Assembly: GCF_022288725.1 (NCBI RefSeq)
Contig: NZ_JAKNTA010000006.1
Coordinates: forward strand, 3,278-67,277
From: Kitasatospora sp. A2-31
GTDB lineage: Bacteria > Actinomycetota > Actinomycetes > Streptomycetales > Streptomycetaceae
Direction: 5' to 3'
DNA: 64,000 bases
The notes beneath the pieces are model-generated. The model ran no database searches and was not told the DNA's origin. It worked only from the letters and a program-made list of their open reading frames with translations. This document shows positions 12,080 to 21,039 of the stretch, one piece after another. The position numbers and the translations under genes are program-made. Position 1 is the first letter of the stretch, and every line of letters begins with the position of its first letter.

Positions 12080-14401
12080 ATGTTCGACACAGTTCTGGTC
12101 GCCAACCGCGGCGAGATCGCCCTCCGGGTGATCCGCACCCTGCGGCGGCTCGGCGTGCGCTCCGTCGCCGTGTTCAGCGACGCCGACGCCGACGCGCCCC
12201 ACGTCCGCGAGGCCGACACCGCGGTCCGGCTCGGACCGGCCGACCGCAGCGACAGCTCGGCCGCCGAGACCTACCTGCGGACCGACCAGATCCTCGACGC
12301 CGCCCGCCGCACCGGCGCCCAGGCCGTCCACCCCGGCTACGGCTTCCTCGCCGAGAACGCCGCCTTCGCCCGCGCCTGCGCCGACGCCGGTCTGGTCTTC
12401 ATCGGACCTCCTCCCGCCGCGGTCGAGCTGATGGGTGACAAGATCAACGCCAAGGAGGCCGTCCGCGCCGCCGGCGTCCCGGTGGTCCCGGGCAGCCAGG
12501 CGACCGCGCCGACCGACGAGGAGCTCGTCGCGGCCGCCGCCGAGATCGGGTACCCGGTCCTGCTCAAGCCGTCCGCCGGCGGCGGTGGCAAGGGCATGCG
12601 CCTGGTCCGCGACCCGGCCGAGCTGCCCACCGAGATCGCCGCCGCCCGGCGGGTCGCCCGCACCGCCTTCGGCGACGACACCCTGCTGCTGGAGCGCTGG
12701 GTCGACCGGCCCCGCCACATCGAGGTGCAGGTGCTTGCCGACGCCCACGGCACCACCGTCCACCTCGGCGAGCGCGAGTGCAGCCTGCAGCGCCGCCACC
12801 AGAAACTGATCGAAGAGGCACCCTCCGTCCTGCTCAACGCCGAGACCCGGGCCGCGATGGGCGCCGCGGCCGTGCGCGCCGCGGAGTCCTGCGGCTACAC
12901 CGGGGCCGGCACCGTGGAGTTCATCGTCCCCGGCCTCGACCCGGACTCCCCCGCCCCCGCCGAGGGGGTGCGGGACTTCTTCTTCATGGAGATGAACACC
13001 CGCCTCCAGGTGGAACACCCCGTCACCGAACTCGCCGTCGCCGTCACCGCCCCGCTCGCGGGAGCAGCGGCGGCCCCGGCCCAGCCCCGGCGACTGGACC
13101 TGGTCGAGTGGCAGGTCCGGATCGCCGCCGGCGAGAGCCTGCCCTTCGCCCAGCCGGACATCTCCTTCCTGGGCCACGCCATCGAGGCCCGCATCTGCGC
13201 CGAGGACCCGGAACGGGACTTCCTGCCCACCGGCGGGCGCATCCTGGTACTCGACGAGCCGCAGGGCGAAGGCATCCGGGTGGACTCCGGCGTCACCGCC
13301 GGCTCCGTCATCACCAGCGCCTACGACCCCATGCTCGCCAAGGTCATCGCCTACGGGCCCGACCGCCCGACCGCGCTGCGCCGCCTCCGCGCCGCGCTGG
13401 CCGACACCCGGATCCTCGGCGTGACCACCAACACCGGCTTCCTGCGGCGACTGCTCGCACACCCCGAGGTCACCGCCGGCCGCCTCGACACCGGTCTGGT
13501 GGAGCAGACGGCCCGGCAGCAGCCCGCACTGCTGGCCTCCGCCTACTCCCCGGCCCGGACCACCGACACCACCTCCGCCTCTCCTTCCACCGCTGATTCC
13601 GCCGGTTCCGCGGAGCCCGCGGGCTCCGCCGACGCACCGTCGCCGGCGCACCTCCTCTACTACGCGGCCGCACTCGCGCGGCACCTGGACCTCGCCCCCG
13701 CCGCCGACGGCGGCGGCTGGACCGACCCCTTCTCCCTTCCGTCGGGCTGGCGCCTCGGGGGCGACGCCGCCTGGACCACCCACCGCCTCCGCGCCTCCGG
13801 CCAGGAACCGGTGGCGGTGAGCGTCCGTCCGATCACCGGGAGCAACGTAGCGGAGCCCACTGACAACCGGCCGGGCGTCACCTCCGAGATGGAGGTCCGG
13901 CTCGGCGACGGGCCGGTCCACCGCGCCCGCGCCGTGCGCACCGGCGACCGCCTGCACGTCACCGCGGCCGGCCTGCAGACCACCTTCGCCCTGGCCGCCG
14001 ACGACGCCCCCAACCCGGCGGGTGGGCCGGTCACCTGGCTCGGCGTGGACGGCGACGCCTGGCCGCTGCACGCCCACGACCCGGTCGGCGAGAGCGCCGC
14101 CGCCGGCGCCGCCCACCACGGCGCGCTCACCGCCCCGATGCCGGGCACCGTCACCGTCGTGAAGACGGCGGCCGGCGAGCAGGTCCGCCGGGGCCAACCG
14201 CTGCTCGTCCTGGAGGCCATGAAGATGGAACACGTGATCGCCGCCCCGCACGACGGCACGGTGACCGAGCTGCGGGCCACCGCCGGCGCCACCGTCGCCA
14301 TGGAGGAGCTGCTGGTCGTGGTCGCCCCGGACGAGGACGGCCCCGCCCAGCGGGCGGACGACCCGGGCGCCGGCGCGGTCGCGGACGGAGTGGCGTCGTG
14401 A
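12080..14401 (+). CDS. accA1: Methylcrotonyl-CoA carboxylase alpha subunit (biotin carboxylase-BCCP)
   Basis: A 773-residue alpha chain: biotin carboxylase N-terminal domain (LVANRGEIALRVIRTL at residues 5-20), ATP-grasp domain with GGGGKGMRLV near 170-180, the signature MEMNTRLQVEHPVTE near 310-325, biotin carboxylase C-terminal domain to about 460, a variable bridging region with a Ser/Thr/Ala-rich insertion, and a biotinyl domain with EAMKM, the biotinylated lysine being residue 715. It carboxylates biotin with ATP and bicarbonate and hands CO2 to the accD1 subunit. GGAGGA lies 9 nt before the ATG. Its stop overlaps the next start by 4 nt (GTGA), showing translational coupling with hmgL. 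Confidence 0.92.
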   Translation: MFDTVLVANRGEIALRVIRTLRRLGVRSVAVFSDADADAPHVREADTAVRLGPADRSDSSAAETYLRTDQILDAARRTGAQAVHPGYGFLAENAAFARACADAGLVFIGPPPAAVELMGDKINAKEAVRAAGVPVVPGSQATAPTDEELVAAAAEIGYPVLLKPSAGGGGKGMRLVRDPAELPTEIAAARRVARTAFGDDTLLLERWVDRPRHIEVQVLADAHGTTVHLGERECSLQRRHQKLIEEAPSVLLNAETRAAMGAAAVRAAESCGYTGAGTVEFIVPGLDPDSPAPAEGVRDFFFMEMNTRLQVEHPVTELAVAVTAPLAGAAAAPAQPRRLDLVEWQVRIAAGESLPFAQPDISFLGHAIEARICAEDPERDFLPTGGRILVLDEPQGEGIRVDSGVTAGSVITSAYDPMLAKVIAYGPDRPTALRRLRAALADTRILGVTTNTGFLRRLLAHPEVTAGRLDTGLVEQTARQQPALLASAYSPARTTDTTSASPSTADSAGSAEPAGSADAPSPAHLLYYAAALARHLDLAPAADGGGWTDPFSLPSGWRLGGDAAWTTHRLRASGQEPVAVSVRPITGSNVAEPTDNRPGVTSEMEVRLGDGPVHRARAVRTGDRLHVTAAGLQTTFALAADDAPNPAGGPVTWLGVDGDAWPLHAHDPVGESAAAGAAHHGALTAPMPGTVTVVKTAAGEQVRRGQPLLVLEAMKMEHVIAAPHDGTVTELRATAGATVAMEELLVVVAPDEDGPAQRADDPGAGAVADGVAS

Positions 14402-15396
14402 CCGCCGCCACGCCCTCCCCCGTGCACGAGCCCGACGCGCTCGACCTCGGCCTGCCCGACCCCGTCCGCGACCCGGGCCTGCCCGAGCAGGTGCGGATCC
14501 ACGAGGTCGGCCCGCGCGACGGGCTGCAGAACGAGAGCGGCCTCGTCCCCGTCGAGGTCAAGGCCGAGTTCATCGCCCGGCTCGCGGCCGCCGGCCTGGG
14601 CACCGTGGAGGCGACCAGCTTCGTCCACCCGAAGTGGGTGCCCCAGCTCGCCGACGCCGAGGAGCTGGTACCCCGGCTCGCCGACCTGCCGGCCCGCCAC
14701 CCCGGGCTGCGGCTCCCGGTGCTGGTGCCCAACGAGCGCGGCCTCGACCGGGCGCTCGCCCACCGCGCCGCCGACATCGCGGTGTTCGCGAGCGCCACCG
14801 AGACCTTCGCCCGGCGCAACCTCAACCGCTCGGCGGACGAGGCGATGGCGATGTTCCGGCCGGTCGTGGCCCGCGCGGCGGAGGCCGGGATCCGGGTCCG
14901 CGGCTACCTCTCGATGTGCTTCGGCGACCCGTGGGAGGGCCCGGTCCCGATCGACCAGGTCGTCGGCTTCGGGGTCCGGCTGCTGGAGATGGGCTGCTCC
15001 GAGCTCAGCCTCGGCGACACCATCGGCGTGGCCACCCCCGGCCAGGTCACCGCCCTGCTGGACGGCTTCGCCCGGGCGGGCGTCCCGACCGAGCGGCTCG
15101 CGGTGCACTTCCACGACACCTACGGCCAGGCGCTCAGCAACACCCTGGCCGCGTTGCGCGCCGGCGTCACCACGGTCGACGCCTCCGCGGGCGGCCTGGG
15201 CGGCTGCCCGTACGCCAAGAGCGCCACCGGGAACCTGGCCACCGAGGACCTGGTCTGGATGCTGCACGGCCTCGGCATCCGGACCGGGGTCGACCTCCGT
15301 GCCCTGGTCGCGACCAGCGGCTGGATGGCGCAGCGGCTCGGCCGGCCGAGCCCCTCCCGCACCGTCCAGGCCCTGCTCGGCGCGGCCCCGGCCTGA
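14398..15396 (+). CDS. hmgL: Hydroxymethylglutaryl-CoA lyase
   Basis: A 332-residue HMG-CoA lyase that cleaves 3-hydroxy-3-methylglutaryl-CoA to acetyl-CoA and acetoacetate, the last step of leucine breakdown. Visible motifs are HEVGPRDGLQNE near residue 35 (catalytic Arg/Asp), the metal-binding HFHDTYGQ near 236, and the signature GLGGCPYAKSATGN with its active-site loop cysteine near 268. It starts with GTG inside the accA1 stop codon. The enoyl-CoA hydratase step (3-methylglutaconyl-CoA to HMG-CoA) is not encoded next to it, so that enzyme must lie outside the window. Confidence 0.92.
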   Translation: MTAATPSPVHEPDALDLGLPDPVRDPGLPEQVRIHEVGPRDGLQNESGLVPVEVKAEFIARLAAAGLGTVEATSFVHPKWVPQLADAEELVPRLADLPARHPGLRLPVLVPNERGLDRALAHRAADIAVFASATETFARRNLNRSADEAMAMFRPVVARAAEAGIRVRGYLSMCFGDPWEGPVPIDQVVGFGVRLLEMGCSELSLGDTIGVATPGQVTALLDGFARAGVPTERLAVHFHDTYGQALSNTLAALRAGVTTVDASAGGLGGCPYAKSATGNLATEDLVWMLHGLGIRTGVDLRALVATSGWMAQRLGRPSPSRTVQALLGAAPA

Positions 15397-15623
15397 CCGG
15401 CGCCCGGCCGCCGGGCGTCCCCGCGGACGCCCGGCGCCGCCGCCCCGCACGGACCCGCGGCGCCCGGCCGGAGCCACGTCCGACCGGCGCCGACACCACA
15501 CCGACGGTACCGACCGTCACTCTCAACAGACCGCGCTCCCGTCACGCCCCACACCGTCGGGCGGACGCGCGGTCGCCCCGCTCACGCCCGCGGCCACCCC
15601 GCCGGGGCCACAGGAGGATTCCC

Positions 15624-16811
15624 ATGCTCGACCACCGGCTGAACAGCGAGTACGAGGAACTGCGGCGCACCGTCGCCGAGTTCGCCCAGGACGTGGTCGC
15701 GCCGAAGATCGGCGAGTTCTACGAGCAGGGCGAGTTCCCCTACGAGATCGTGCGGGAGATGGGGCGGATGGGCCTCTTCGGCCTGCCCTTCCCGGAGGAG
15801 TACGGCGGCATGGGCGGCGACTACTTCGCCCTCTGCCTCGCCCTGGAGGAGCTCGCCCGCGTCGACTCCTCGGTCGCGATCACCCTGGAGGCCGCGGTCT
15901 CGCTCGGTGCGATGCCCGTCTACCGCTTCGGCACGGAGGAGCAGAAGCGCGAGTGGCTGCCGCGGCTCACCTCCGGCGAACTGCTCGGCGCGTTCGGTCT
16001 GACCGAGCCCGAGGGCGGCTCCGACGCCGGCGCGACCCGCACCACGGCGCGGTACGACGAGGCCACCGACGAGTGGGTCATCAACGGCACCAAGTGCTTC
16101 ATCACCAACTCGGGCACCGAGATCACCGGTCTGGTCACCGTCACCGCCCTCACCGAACCGATCGCTCGTTCGAGTGAAGAAGGCGAATTCTCCTCGCCGC
16201 AGCGCGAAATCTCGTCCATCATCGTGCCCACCGGGACCCCGGGCTTCCAGGTCTCGAAGAAGTACTCGAAGGTCGGGTGGAACGCCTCCGACACCCGCGA
16301 ACTGTCCTTCACCGACTGCCGCGTCCCGGCGGCCAACCTGCTGGGCGAGCGCGGCCGCGGCTACGCCCAGTTCCTGCGGATCCTCGACGAGGGCCGCATC
16401 GCCATCGCCGCCCTGGGCACCGGCCTCGCCCAGGGGTGCGTCGACCAGTCCGTCAGCTACGCCGGTACCCGCCGCGCCTTCGGCCGGCCGATCGGCGCCA
16501 ACCAGGCCATCCAGTTCAAGCTCGCCGACATGGAGATGCGCGCGCACGTCTCCCGCCTGGCCTGGCGGGACGCCGCCTCCCGGCTGCTGCACGCCGAGCC
16601 GTTCAAGAAGGAGGCCGCGATCGCGAAGCTGTACTCGTCCGAGGCCGCCGTCGACAACGCCCGTGAGGCGACCCAGATCCACGGCGGGTACGGCTTCATG
16701 AACGAGTTCCCGGTGGCGCGCTTCTGGCGCGACTGCAAGATCCTCGAAATCGGGGAGGGCACCTCGGAGGTCCAGCGCATGCTCATCGCCCGTGAGCTCG
16801 GCGTCGTCTGA
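15624..16811 (+). CDS. acdH: Acyl-CoA dehydrogenase (AcdH/FadE4 type)
   Basis: A 395-residue FAD-dependent acyl-CoA dehydrogenase with the usual three domains: GAFGLTEPEGGSDAG near residue 130 contacts FAD and substrate, TRRAFGRPIGANQAIQFKLA near 285 starts the C-terminal helical domain, and EIGEGTSEVQR near 375 carries the conserved catalytic-base glutamate at the short-chain/medium-chain position. Mammalian isovaleryl-CoA dehydrogenase uses a different position, which here is glycine, so the enzyme resembles broad branched/short-chain dehydrogenases. I recall that AcdH in S. coelicolor acts in branched-chain amino acid catabolism. GGAGGA is 8 nt before the ATG. It is the last gene of the operon, 227 bp after hmgL. 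Confidence 0.88.
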   Translation: MLDHRLNSEYEELRRTVAEFAQDVVAPKIGEFYEQGEFPYEIVREMGRMGLFGLPFPEEYGGMGGDYFALCLALEELARVDSSVAITLEAAVSLGAMPVYRFGTEEQKREWLPRLTSGELLGAFGLTEPEGGSDAGATRTTARYDEATDEWVINGTKCFITNSGTEITGLVTVTALTEPIARSSEEGEFSSPQREISSIIVPTGTPGFQVSKKYSKVGWNASDTRELSFTDCRVPAANLLGERGRGYAQFLRILDEGRIAIAALGTGLAQGCVDQSVSYAGTRRAFGRPIGANQAIQFKLADMEMRAHVSRLAWRDAASRLLHAEPFKKEAAIAKLYSSEAAVDNAREATQIHGGYGFMNEFPVARFWRDCKILEIGEGTSEVQRMLIARELGVV

Positions 16812-16838
16812 GGCGCACCCGACCCTTCACGGAAGCAC

Positions 16839-16906
16839 GCCCGTCCGCGGGCCCTCCCGCACACCGCTCCGCCGCGGCCGGTGCGTTCGGAGGCCTGCGG
16901 ACGGGC
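16839..16906. terminator. Possible long-loop hairpin between acdH and usp
   Basis: GCCCGTCCGC (16839-16848) and GCGGACGGGC (16897-16906) form a perfect 10-bp stem around a 48-nt loop in the gap between two convergent genes. A bidirectional terminator is plausible but the loop is long and there is no T-tract. Confidence 0.3.
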
Positions 16907-16949
16907 CCGGACGGACCCGACGGCGGCAGCACGCCGCCGTGACGGAACG

Positions 16950-17711
16950 TCAGGGAATCACGATCACCGGGCGGTTGGCGCGGCGGGCCAGCCGGCCGGA
17001 GACCGATCCGAAGATCTTGCCGAGCAGGCCGTGCGTGCTGCCGACCACGATGGCGTCGGCGGCGTACTCGCGGCCGACCTCCTCGATCTCGTGGCAGATG
17101 TCGCCGCCCCGCTCGACCAGGATCCAGGGGACTCCGGCGAGGAAGTCCGCACAGGCGAGCTCCAGGCCGAGGACCTCGGTCCGGTGGTCGGGGAGGTCCA
17201 CGAAGACCGGGGGCTCGCACCCCGCCCAGACGGTCGCGGGCAGGCGGTTGGCGACGTGCACGATCACCAGGCCGCACTGCGAGCGACGCGCCATGCCCAC
17301 CGCGTAGGCGAGGGCGCGCTCGCTGGACAGGGAGCCGTCGAAACCGACTACCACACCGTGCTGGAACGCCGGGTCGCAGGCACGGGCGGCCGCCTCCTGC
17401 GCGATCGGCTCGCCGGTTCCACCGGTCACGCCGGGCACGCCGGGCACGCCCGGACGCTCGGCGCCCGGCCCCAGGCGGCCACTCACGGCCGGCTCCGCAG
17501 ACTCGGACCGGTGCTGGTCCCGCCGGTGCCGGGAGCCGGGGCGGCTCCGGCGCGCGATGTCGCGCAGGACCCGGGAGAGGGCGCCGGCGCCCAGCGCAGC
17601 AGGCGGGACCTCGACGCCGTCCGCGCTCCGGCGCCCCTCTCCCCCGGCCGACGCGCCACCGACACGGGACGCACCCGGTTCCACCGGTCGGGAGGACTCA
17701 AAACCAGCCAT
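16950..17711 (-). CDS. Universal stress protein family protein with N-terminal extension
   Basis: A 253-residue protein whose C-terminal 140 residues form a UspA domain: VVVGFDGSLSSERALAYAV near residue 120 begins the domain and VGSTHGLLGKIFGSVSGRLA then RPVIVIP ends it, giving the ATP-binding G-X2-G-X9-G(S/T) pattern. ATP-binding Usp proteins act in stress and dormancy responses. The first 110 residues are a basic, Pro/Gly/Arg-rich extension absent from ordinary single-domain Usp proteins; whether it is translated depends on the start, and no strong ribosome site distinguishes the ATG at 17711 from a later one. Convergent with acdH. Confidence 0.8.
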   Translation of the reverse strand: MAGFESSRPVEPGASRVGGASAGGEGRRSADGVEVPPAALGAGALSRVLRDIARRSRPGSRHRRDQHRSESAEPAVSGRLGPGAERPGVPGVPGVTGGTGEPIAQEAAARACDPAFQHGVVVGFDGSLSSERALAYAVGMARRSQCGLVIVHVANRLPATVWAGCEPPVFVDLPDHRTEVLGLELACADFLAGVPWILVERGGDICHEIEEVGREYAADAIVVGSTHGLLGKIFGSVSGRLARRANRPVIVIP

Positions 17712-18233
17712 GGCTCAAGGCTCTTCGCAGGAGATGGGCCGACAGGAGAGGACAACGCTGCCCAGGCAGCAGGGCCGCCCACGGGACGACGTCGGTCTGC
17801 GCCGAGCACCACCGTTTGTGACCTATTCCTTTCAGAGTACGACGGGCGAAAGGCTCAGCCCAGCTGCGGAGCCCCGGATCACCCTTGTTCCCGCGAACGG
17901 AGGATGCGCCCGCCGACGGCGGTGCGCCCGTCGTGTGCGCGGTCGCGCCCCCTCTGGCGAAGGAGGTTCTCTGGAGCTTGACTGAGCGGACCGGGCGGCG
18001 CAACAGGCCCCCCGGACACCGTGACCGGACTGTCATTGATCGACGACGATCCGTTGCCGCCCGTCACCGCGCGCTGCCGCCGGCGGTCCGACCGGAACCG
18101 CGTGAGCTGTCCGATCCCCCGGACCGGCCGCCGGGGTGCCCGAGGTCTGGAGCCGCTACGGTTTCAGCCATTTCATGCCGGTTCGCGACGGCCTCTGGCA
18201 TTTGCCAGATGCATACCCGCGCCCGCTGGCACC
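17712..18233. other. Divergent intergenic region
   Basis: This 522-base gap lies between the divergent usp and HAD genes. Several frames are open because of the high GC content, but none shows a recognisable protein or a ribosome site with consistent codon bias. It contains the 16-bp operator-like palindrome at 18194-18209 near the HAD gene. Confidence 0.5.
18194..18209. promoter_or_regulatory. 16-bp operator-like palindrome before the HAD gene
   Basis: TCTGGCATTTGCCAGA is an inverted repeat with perfect 7-bp arms (TCTGGCA/TGCCAGA) around TT. It ends 24 bp before the HAD start codon, a position suited to a repressor. I do not recognise the cognate regulator. Confidence 0.55.
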
Positions 18234-19514
18234 ATGCTCGGCATGCCCCTGCTCCTGCTCGACCTCGACAACACGCTGCTCCCCAGGGATGCCGCTTTCC
18301 GGGCCTGGGCTCAGGATCTTCTGGCCGAACGAAACCTGCCGCCGGGCGACGTCGACTGGTTCGTCACCATCGACGGCGGCGGCTACGTGCCGCGCAGCAC
18401 CGTACTGTCCGCCGTGCGGCGCCGCTACGGATTGGACGACTCCTTCGAATTCCTGCTGGCGCACTACCGGCGCGGCATCAACTCCCACATCCACTGCCCG
18501 CCTCGGCACGTGGATGCACTGCGGGCGGCGCGCGAGGCGGGCTGGACGCTCGGCATCGTCAGCAACGGCGGCACGCGGCCCCAGCTGGAGAAGATCCGCC
18601 GGACCGGCCTCGGCCCGCTCGTCGACGGTTGGGTGATCTCGGAGGAGGCGGACTGCGTCAAACCCGACCCGCTGATCTTCGAGATCGCCGCCCAGCGGTG
18701 CGGCATCGCACCGACCGGCGACTGGACGGCGGAGACCTGGATGATCGGCGACCACGCCCCCGCCGACATCGCGGGGGCGGAGCTCACGGGGCTCCGCAGC
18801 GTCTGGCTGCACCACGGCCGTCCCTGGGCCGAGCCCGGCTACCGGCCGACGCTGAAGGCGGCCGGGCTGCCGGAGGCGATCGGGCAGGTGCTGTCCGCGC
18901 GCGGCGCGCCGGGTCTCCGGCCCGGGATCCGGGCCGGCGGTGCCGCCCGGCGCCGCCCCGCGGCCGCGGCTCCGGGCCTTCTCCCGGAGCGCACCCGCGC
19001 GGTGACGGCGCGGCCCGGCTCGCGGGCCGGCGCACAGCTTCCGATATCCGCCCCGGACGGGGTGCATGCGCCCATTGCCGGGAGCACGGTGCGGAACGGA
19101 CGCGCGGCCTCGACGGCGGAGATCGCTGTCCGAAACCTGTCCGGCGGATTTGCCGCGGCCGGCGGCGCTCGCCCCACGGATGTCGCGGGCCTGCCGGCCC
19201 CGGCGGGGTGCACCACGGCGGCCTCCTCCACCACGGCGGTCTCTTCCCCCACGGTTGCCCTGACCGGCACGGTGGCCCTGACGGGCGCAGTCGGCCTGGC
19301 GGTCGCGACGGGCCTGCCGTCCGTCCCGGCGGAACCGCGGACGGGCACGGGCCTGCCGGGCGGCGGGCGCCGCACCGCCGAGGGCCCGGCGGGCGAACGC
19401 CCGGCTCGGACGCTGTTCGCGACTCCGGCCGCCCGGTTCGGCCCGCGGCCGGCCCTGGCCGTTCCGCCGGGCGCGGGCGAGGCCACCGCCCGGGCAGCGG
19501 CCGTCCGGCCCTGA
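18234..19514 (+). CDS. HAD-superfamily hydrolase with long low-complexity tail
   Basis: A 426-residue protein whose first 220 residues are a haloacid dehalogenase-like phosphatase: motif I LLLDLDNTLL at about residues 5-14 with both aspartates, motif II IVSNGG near 107, motif III lysine in DCVKPDPLIFE near 143, and motif IV GDHAPADIAGA near 173. It would hydrolyse a small phosphorylated substrate; which one is unknown. The remaining 205 residues are Ala/Gly/Arg/Pro-rich, without a recognisable domain, far beyond normal family length. No stop occurs earlier in frame. The start could also be the ATG at 18243; neither has a Shine-Dalgarno. The palindrome at 18194-18209 may control it. Confidence 0.75.
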   Translation: MLGMPLLLLDLDNTLLPRDAAFRAWAQDLLAERNLPPGDVDWFVTIDGGGYVPRSTVLSAVRRRYGLDDSFEFLLAHYRRGINSHIHCPPRHVDALRAAREAGWTLGIVSNGGTRPQLEKIRRTGLGPLVDGWVISEEADCVKPDPLIFEIAAQRCGIAPTGDWTAETWMIGDHAPADIAGAELTGLRSVWLHHGRPWAEPGYRPTLKAAGLPEAIGQVLSARGAPGLRPGIRAGGAARRRPAAAAPGLLPERTRAVTARPGSRAGAQLPISAPDGVHAPIAGSTVRNGRAASTAEIAVRNLSGGFAAAGGARPTDVAGLPAPAGCTTAASSTTAVSSPTVALTGTVALTGAVGLAVATGLPSVPAEPRTGTGLPGGGRRTAEGPAGERPARTLFATPAARFGPRPALAVPPGAGEATARAAAVRP

Positions 19515-19748
19515 GGCAAGCCGCACCGGATGCCCGCCCGGGCATCGGCCGAGGCCGGAACCACCGCCCCTCCGGCGGTCCCCTACCGTCCACGGCCGGC
19601 GGTCGGGACCGGCCGGACGGGGGCGAACGGCCGGGGCCGAGCGGCCTGGACGAACGGTCGGGGCCGGCCGGACGGCCGCCCCGGCGCCCCGACCCGGCCC
19701 GGCCCGGCCCGGCCCGGCCCGGCCGACGAAACGACCGCCCCCGGTCCG

Positions 19749-20618
19749 CTACTCGGCCACAGGCGCGAGCGGGGTCCACCAATGCGTGCGGCCCTGCTCC
19801 GTGAAACCGAGCTTCCGGTAGAGCGGCTCGCCGAGCATGGTGGCGACCAGGGTCGCCGGACGGTCCGGGTGGGCACCGGCCAGCGCGGTCTCCAGGACGG
19901 CGCGGCCCACGCCCCGGGAGCGGTGGTCGGGGAGCGTCGCGACCCAGTAGACCCCGGTGGCCCGGCCGTCGTCGTAGGTCAGGCAGGCGCCCGCCGGCGC
20001 ACCGTCGACCCGGCCGAGCCAGGCCCTGAGGCCCGGTTCCTCCAGCAGCGCCTCCGGCAGCATCCCCCCGCGCGTCCAGGGCCGCCGGGCCTCGATCGGG
20101 AAGCCGTCGACCACGGCGTGCTCCACCTCGGCGAAGCCGTCCGCGTCCAGCACCTCATCGACCGTCAGGGACCAGCCGCCGCCGGAGGACGCTCCGGAGC
20201 CGGCCGCCCCCGCTCCGGCTCCCGATCGGTCCGATGACCGGTCGTCAGGTCCCGGAACGGCCGCCTGCTCGCCGAACCGCGGGTTCTCCAGCGGGCCCGG
20301 CTCGCGGGTCATCACGGCCATCGCAAGGCCGTGGCCGAGTCCGTGGCGGGTCATGTCCAGGATCCCGTACGGGTCCTCCACCGTCACGGCGATGCTGCCC
20401 CACTCCCGGATGAGGCCCGCCACGTCGTCCTCCAGTGCGGCGATGTCGCCACCGGGGCGGGTCACCACTATGCGGTGGGCGTCCTCCGGGGTGCGGGCGC
20501 AGCGGACCGCGGTGAAGCGGGGATCGACGAGCCGCTGCCAACCATGGGCGCGGGCTTGGGCGAGCCAGAATTCGGCAGCGTTGTCGGTGGCCTGTTCGAG
20601 CCGGCTGATGGTCTTCAC
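19749..20618 (-). CDS. GNAT-family N-acetyltransferase
   Basis: A 289-residue protein. The C-terminal half is a GNAT acetyltransferase: VATLPDHRSRGVGRAVLETA near residues 228-247 carries the acetyl-CoA pyrophosphate-binding R/Q-X-X-G-X-G/A motif, and EPLYRKLGFTEQGR near 264 is the usual closing strand. The N-terminal half is a separate alpha/beta module joined by a Gly/Ser/Ala-rich linker, perhaps a degenerate GNAT-like domain. The acceptor is unknown. The start is GTG at 20618: no ribosome site is visible but TAGCGT lies exactly 6 nt upstream, which fits a leaderless mRNA. Confidence 0.82.
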   Translation of the reverse strand: MKTISRLEQATDNAAEFWLAQARAHGWQRLVDPRFTAVRCARTPEDAHRIVVTRPGGDIAALEDDVAGLIREWGSIAVTVEDPYGILDMTRHGLGHGLAMAVMTREPGPLENPRFGEQAAVPGPDDRSSDRSGAGAGAAGSGASSGGGWSLTVDEVLDADGFAEVEHAVVDGFPIEARRPWTRGGMLPEALLEEPGLRAWLGRVDGAPAGACLTYDDGRATGVYWVATLPDHRSRGVGRAVLETALAGAHPDRPATLVATMLGEPLYRKLGFTEQGRTHWWTPLAPVAE

Positions 20619-21039
20619 GGTCGGACGCTAGCGCGGGGCGGCAGACCGCCGCTCACCCGCCCCGGCACTGGCCGGATGAAGCCAGGGAGGCGCACGCTTC
20701 GCCGTCTGTGCGCCGTCATGTGCACCGTCGATTTTCGGCCAATCTCGCGCGGCTCCCCCGGCTTTGGGCAAAGCCGCAGCCCAGACCCGCCGACCGGGCG
20801 CGCGGGAACCTGACGCCCCAGGACCCGTCCCGCCACAACCAGCCACCCTTGCACAGGCCCCCTTCCCAGAAGGGTCGACGGGTGCCACGCTTCGTGATCG
20901 AATGCATCACGCCAAATTGCCATGTCGACATAGCGTCGGATGGTGAACTTGTCACAACGGCAACGGTCCACCCGATAGATTCGATCTTGGCTAGCAGTGC
21001 CGCACCACCACACCACACCACCGAGGGGGCTTGAGCGCC
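20619..21039. other. Long upstream region of adpA
   Basis: This gap of 421 bases between gnat and adpA is less GC-rich in its second half (about 20880-21000), as expected for a complex promoter. A 50-codon frame from GTG 20881 to 21034 is open, but its third codon positions are only about half G/C, unlike the genes around it, so I read it as untranslated leader. TAGATT at 20976-20981 is a possible -10. AdpA genes of other streptomycetes have long regulated leaders. Confidence 0.5.

Noticed and set aside
18784..19782. A 330-codon minus-strand frame opposite the HAD tail
   Set aside because: It is almost only Arg, Pro, Gly and Ala, has no ribosome site, and matches no family, so it looks like a shadow frame.
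20881..21034. A 50-codon open frame from GTG directly before adpA, ending 6 nt before its start
   Set aside because: Third codon positions are only about half G/C, in contrast with all genes here, and the peptide has no recognisable features. Better read as the adpA leader.
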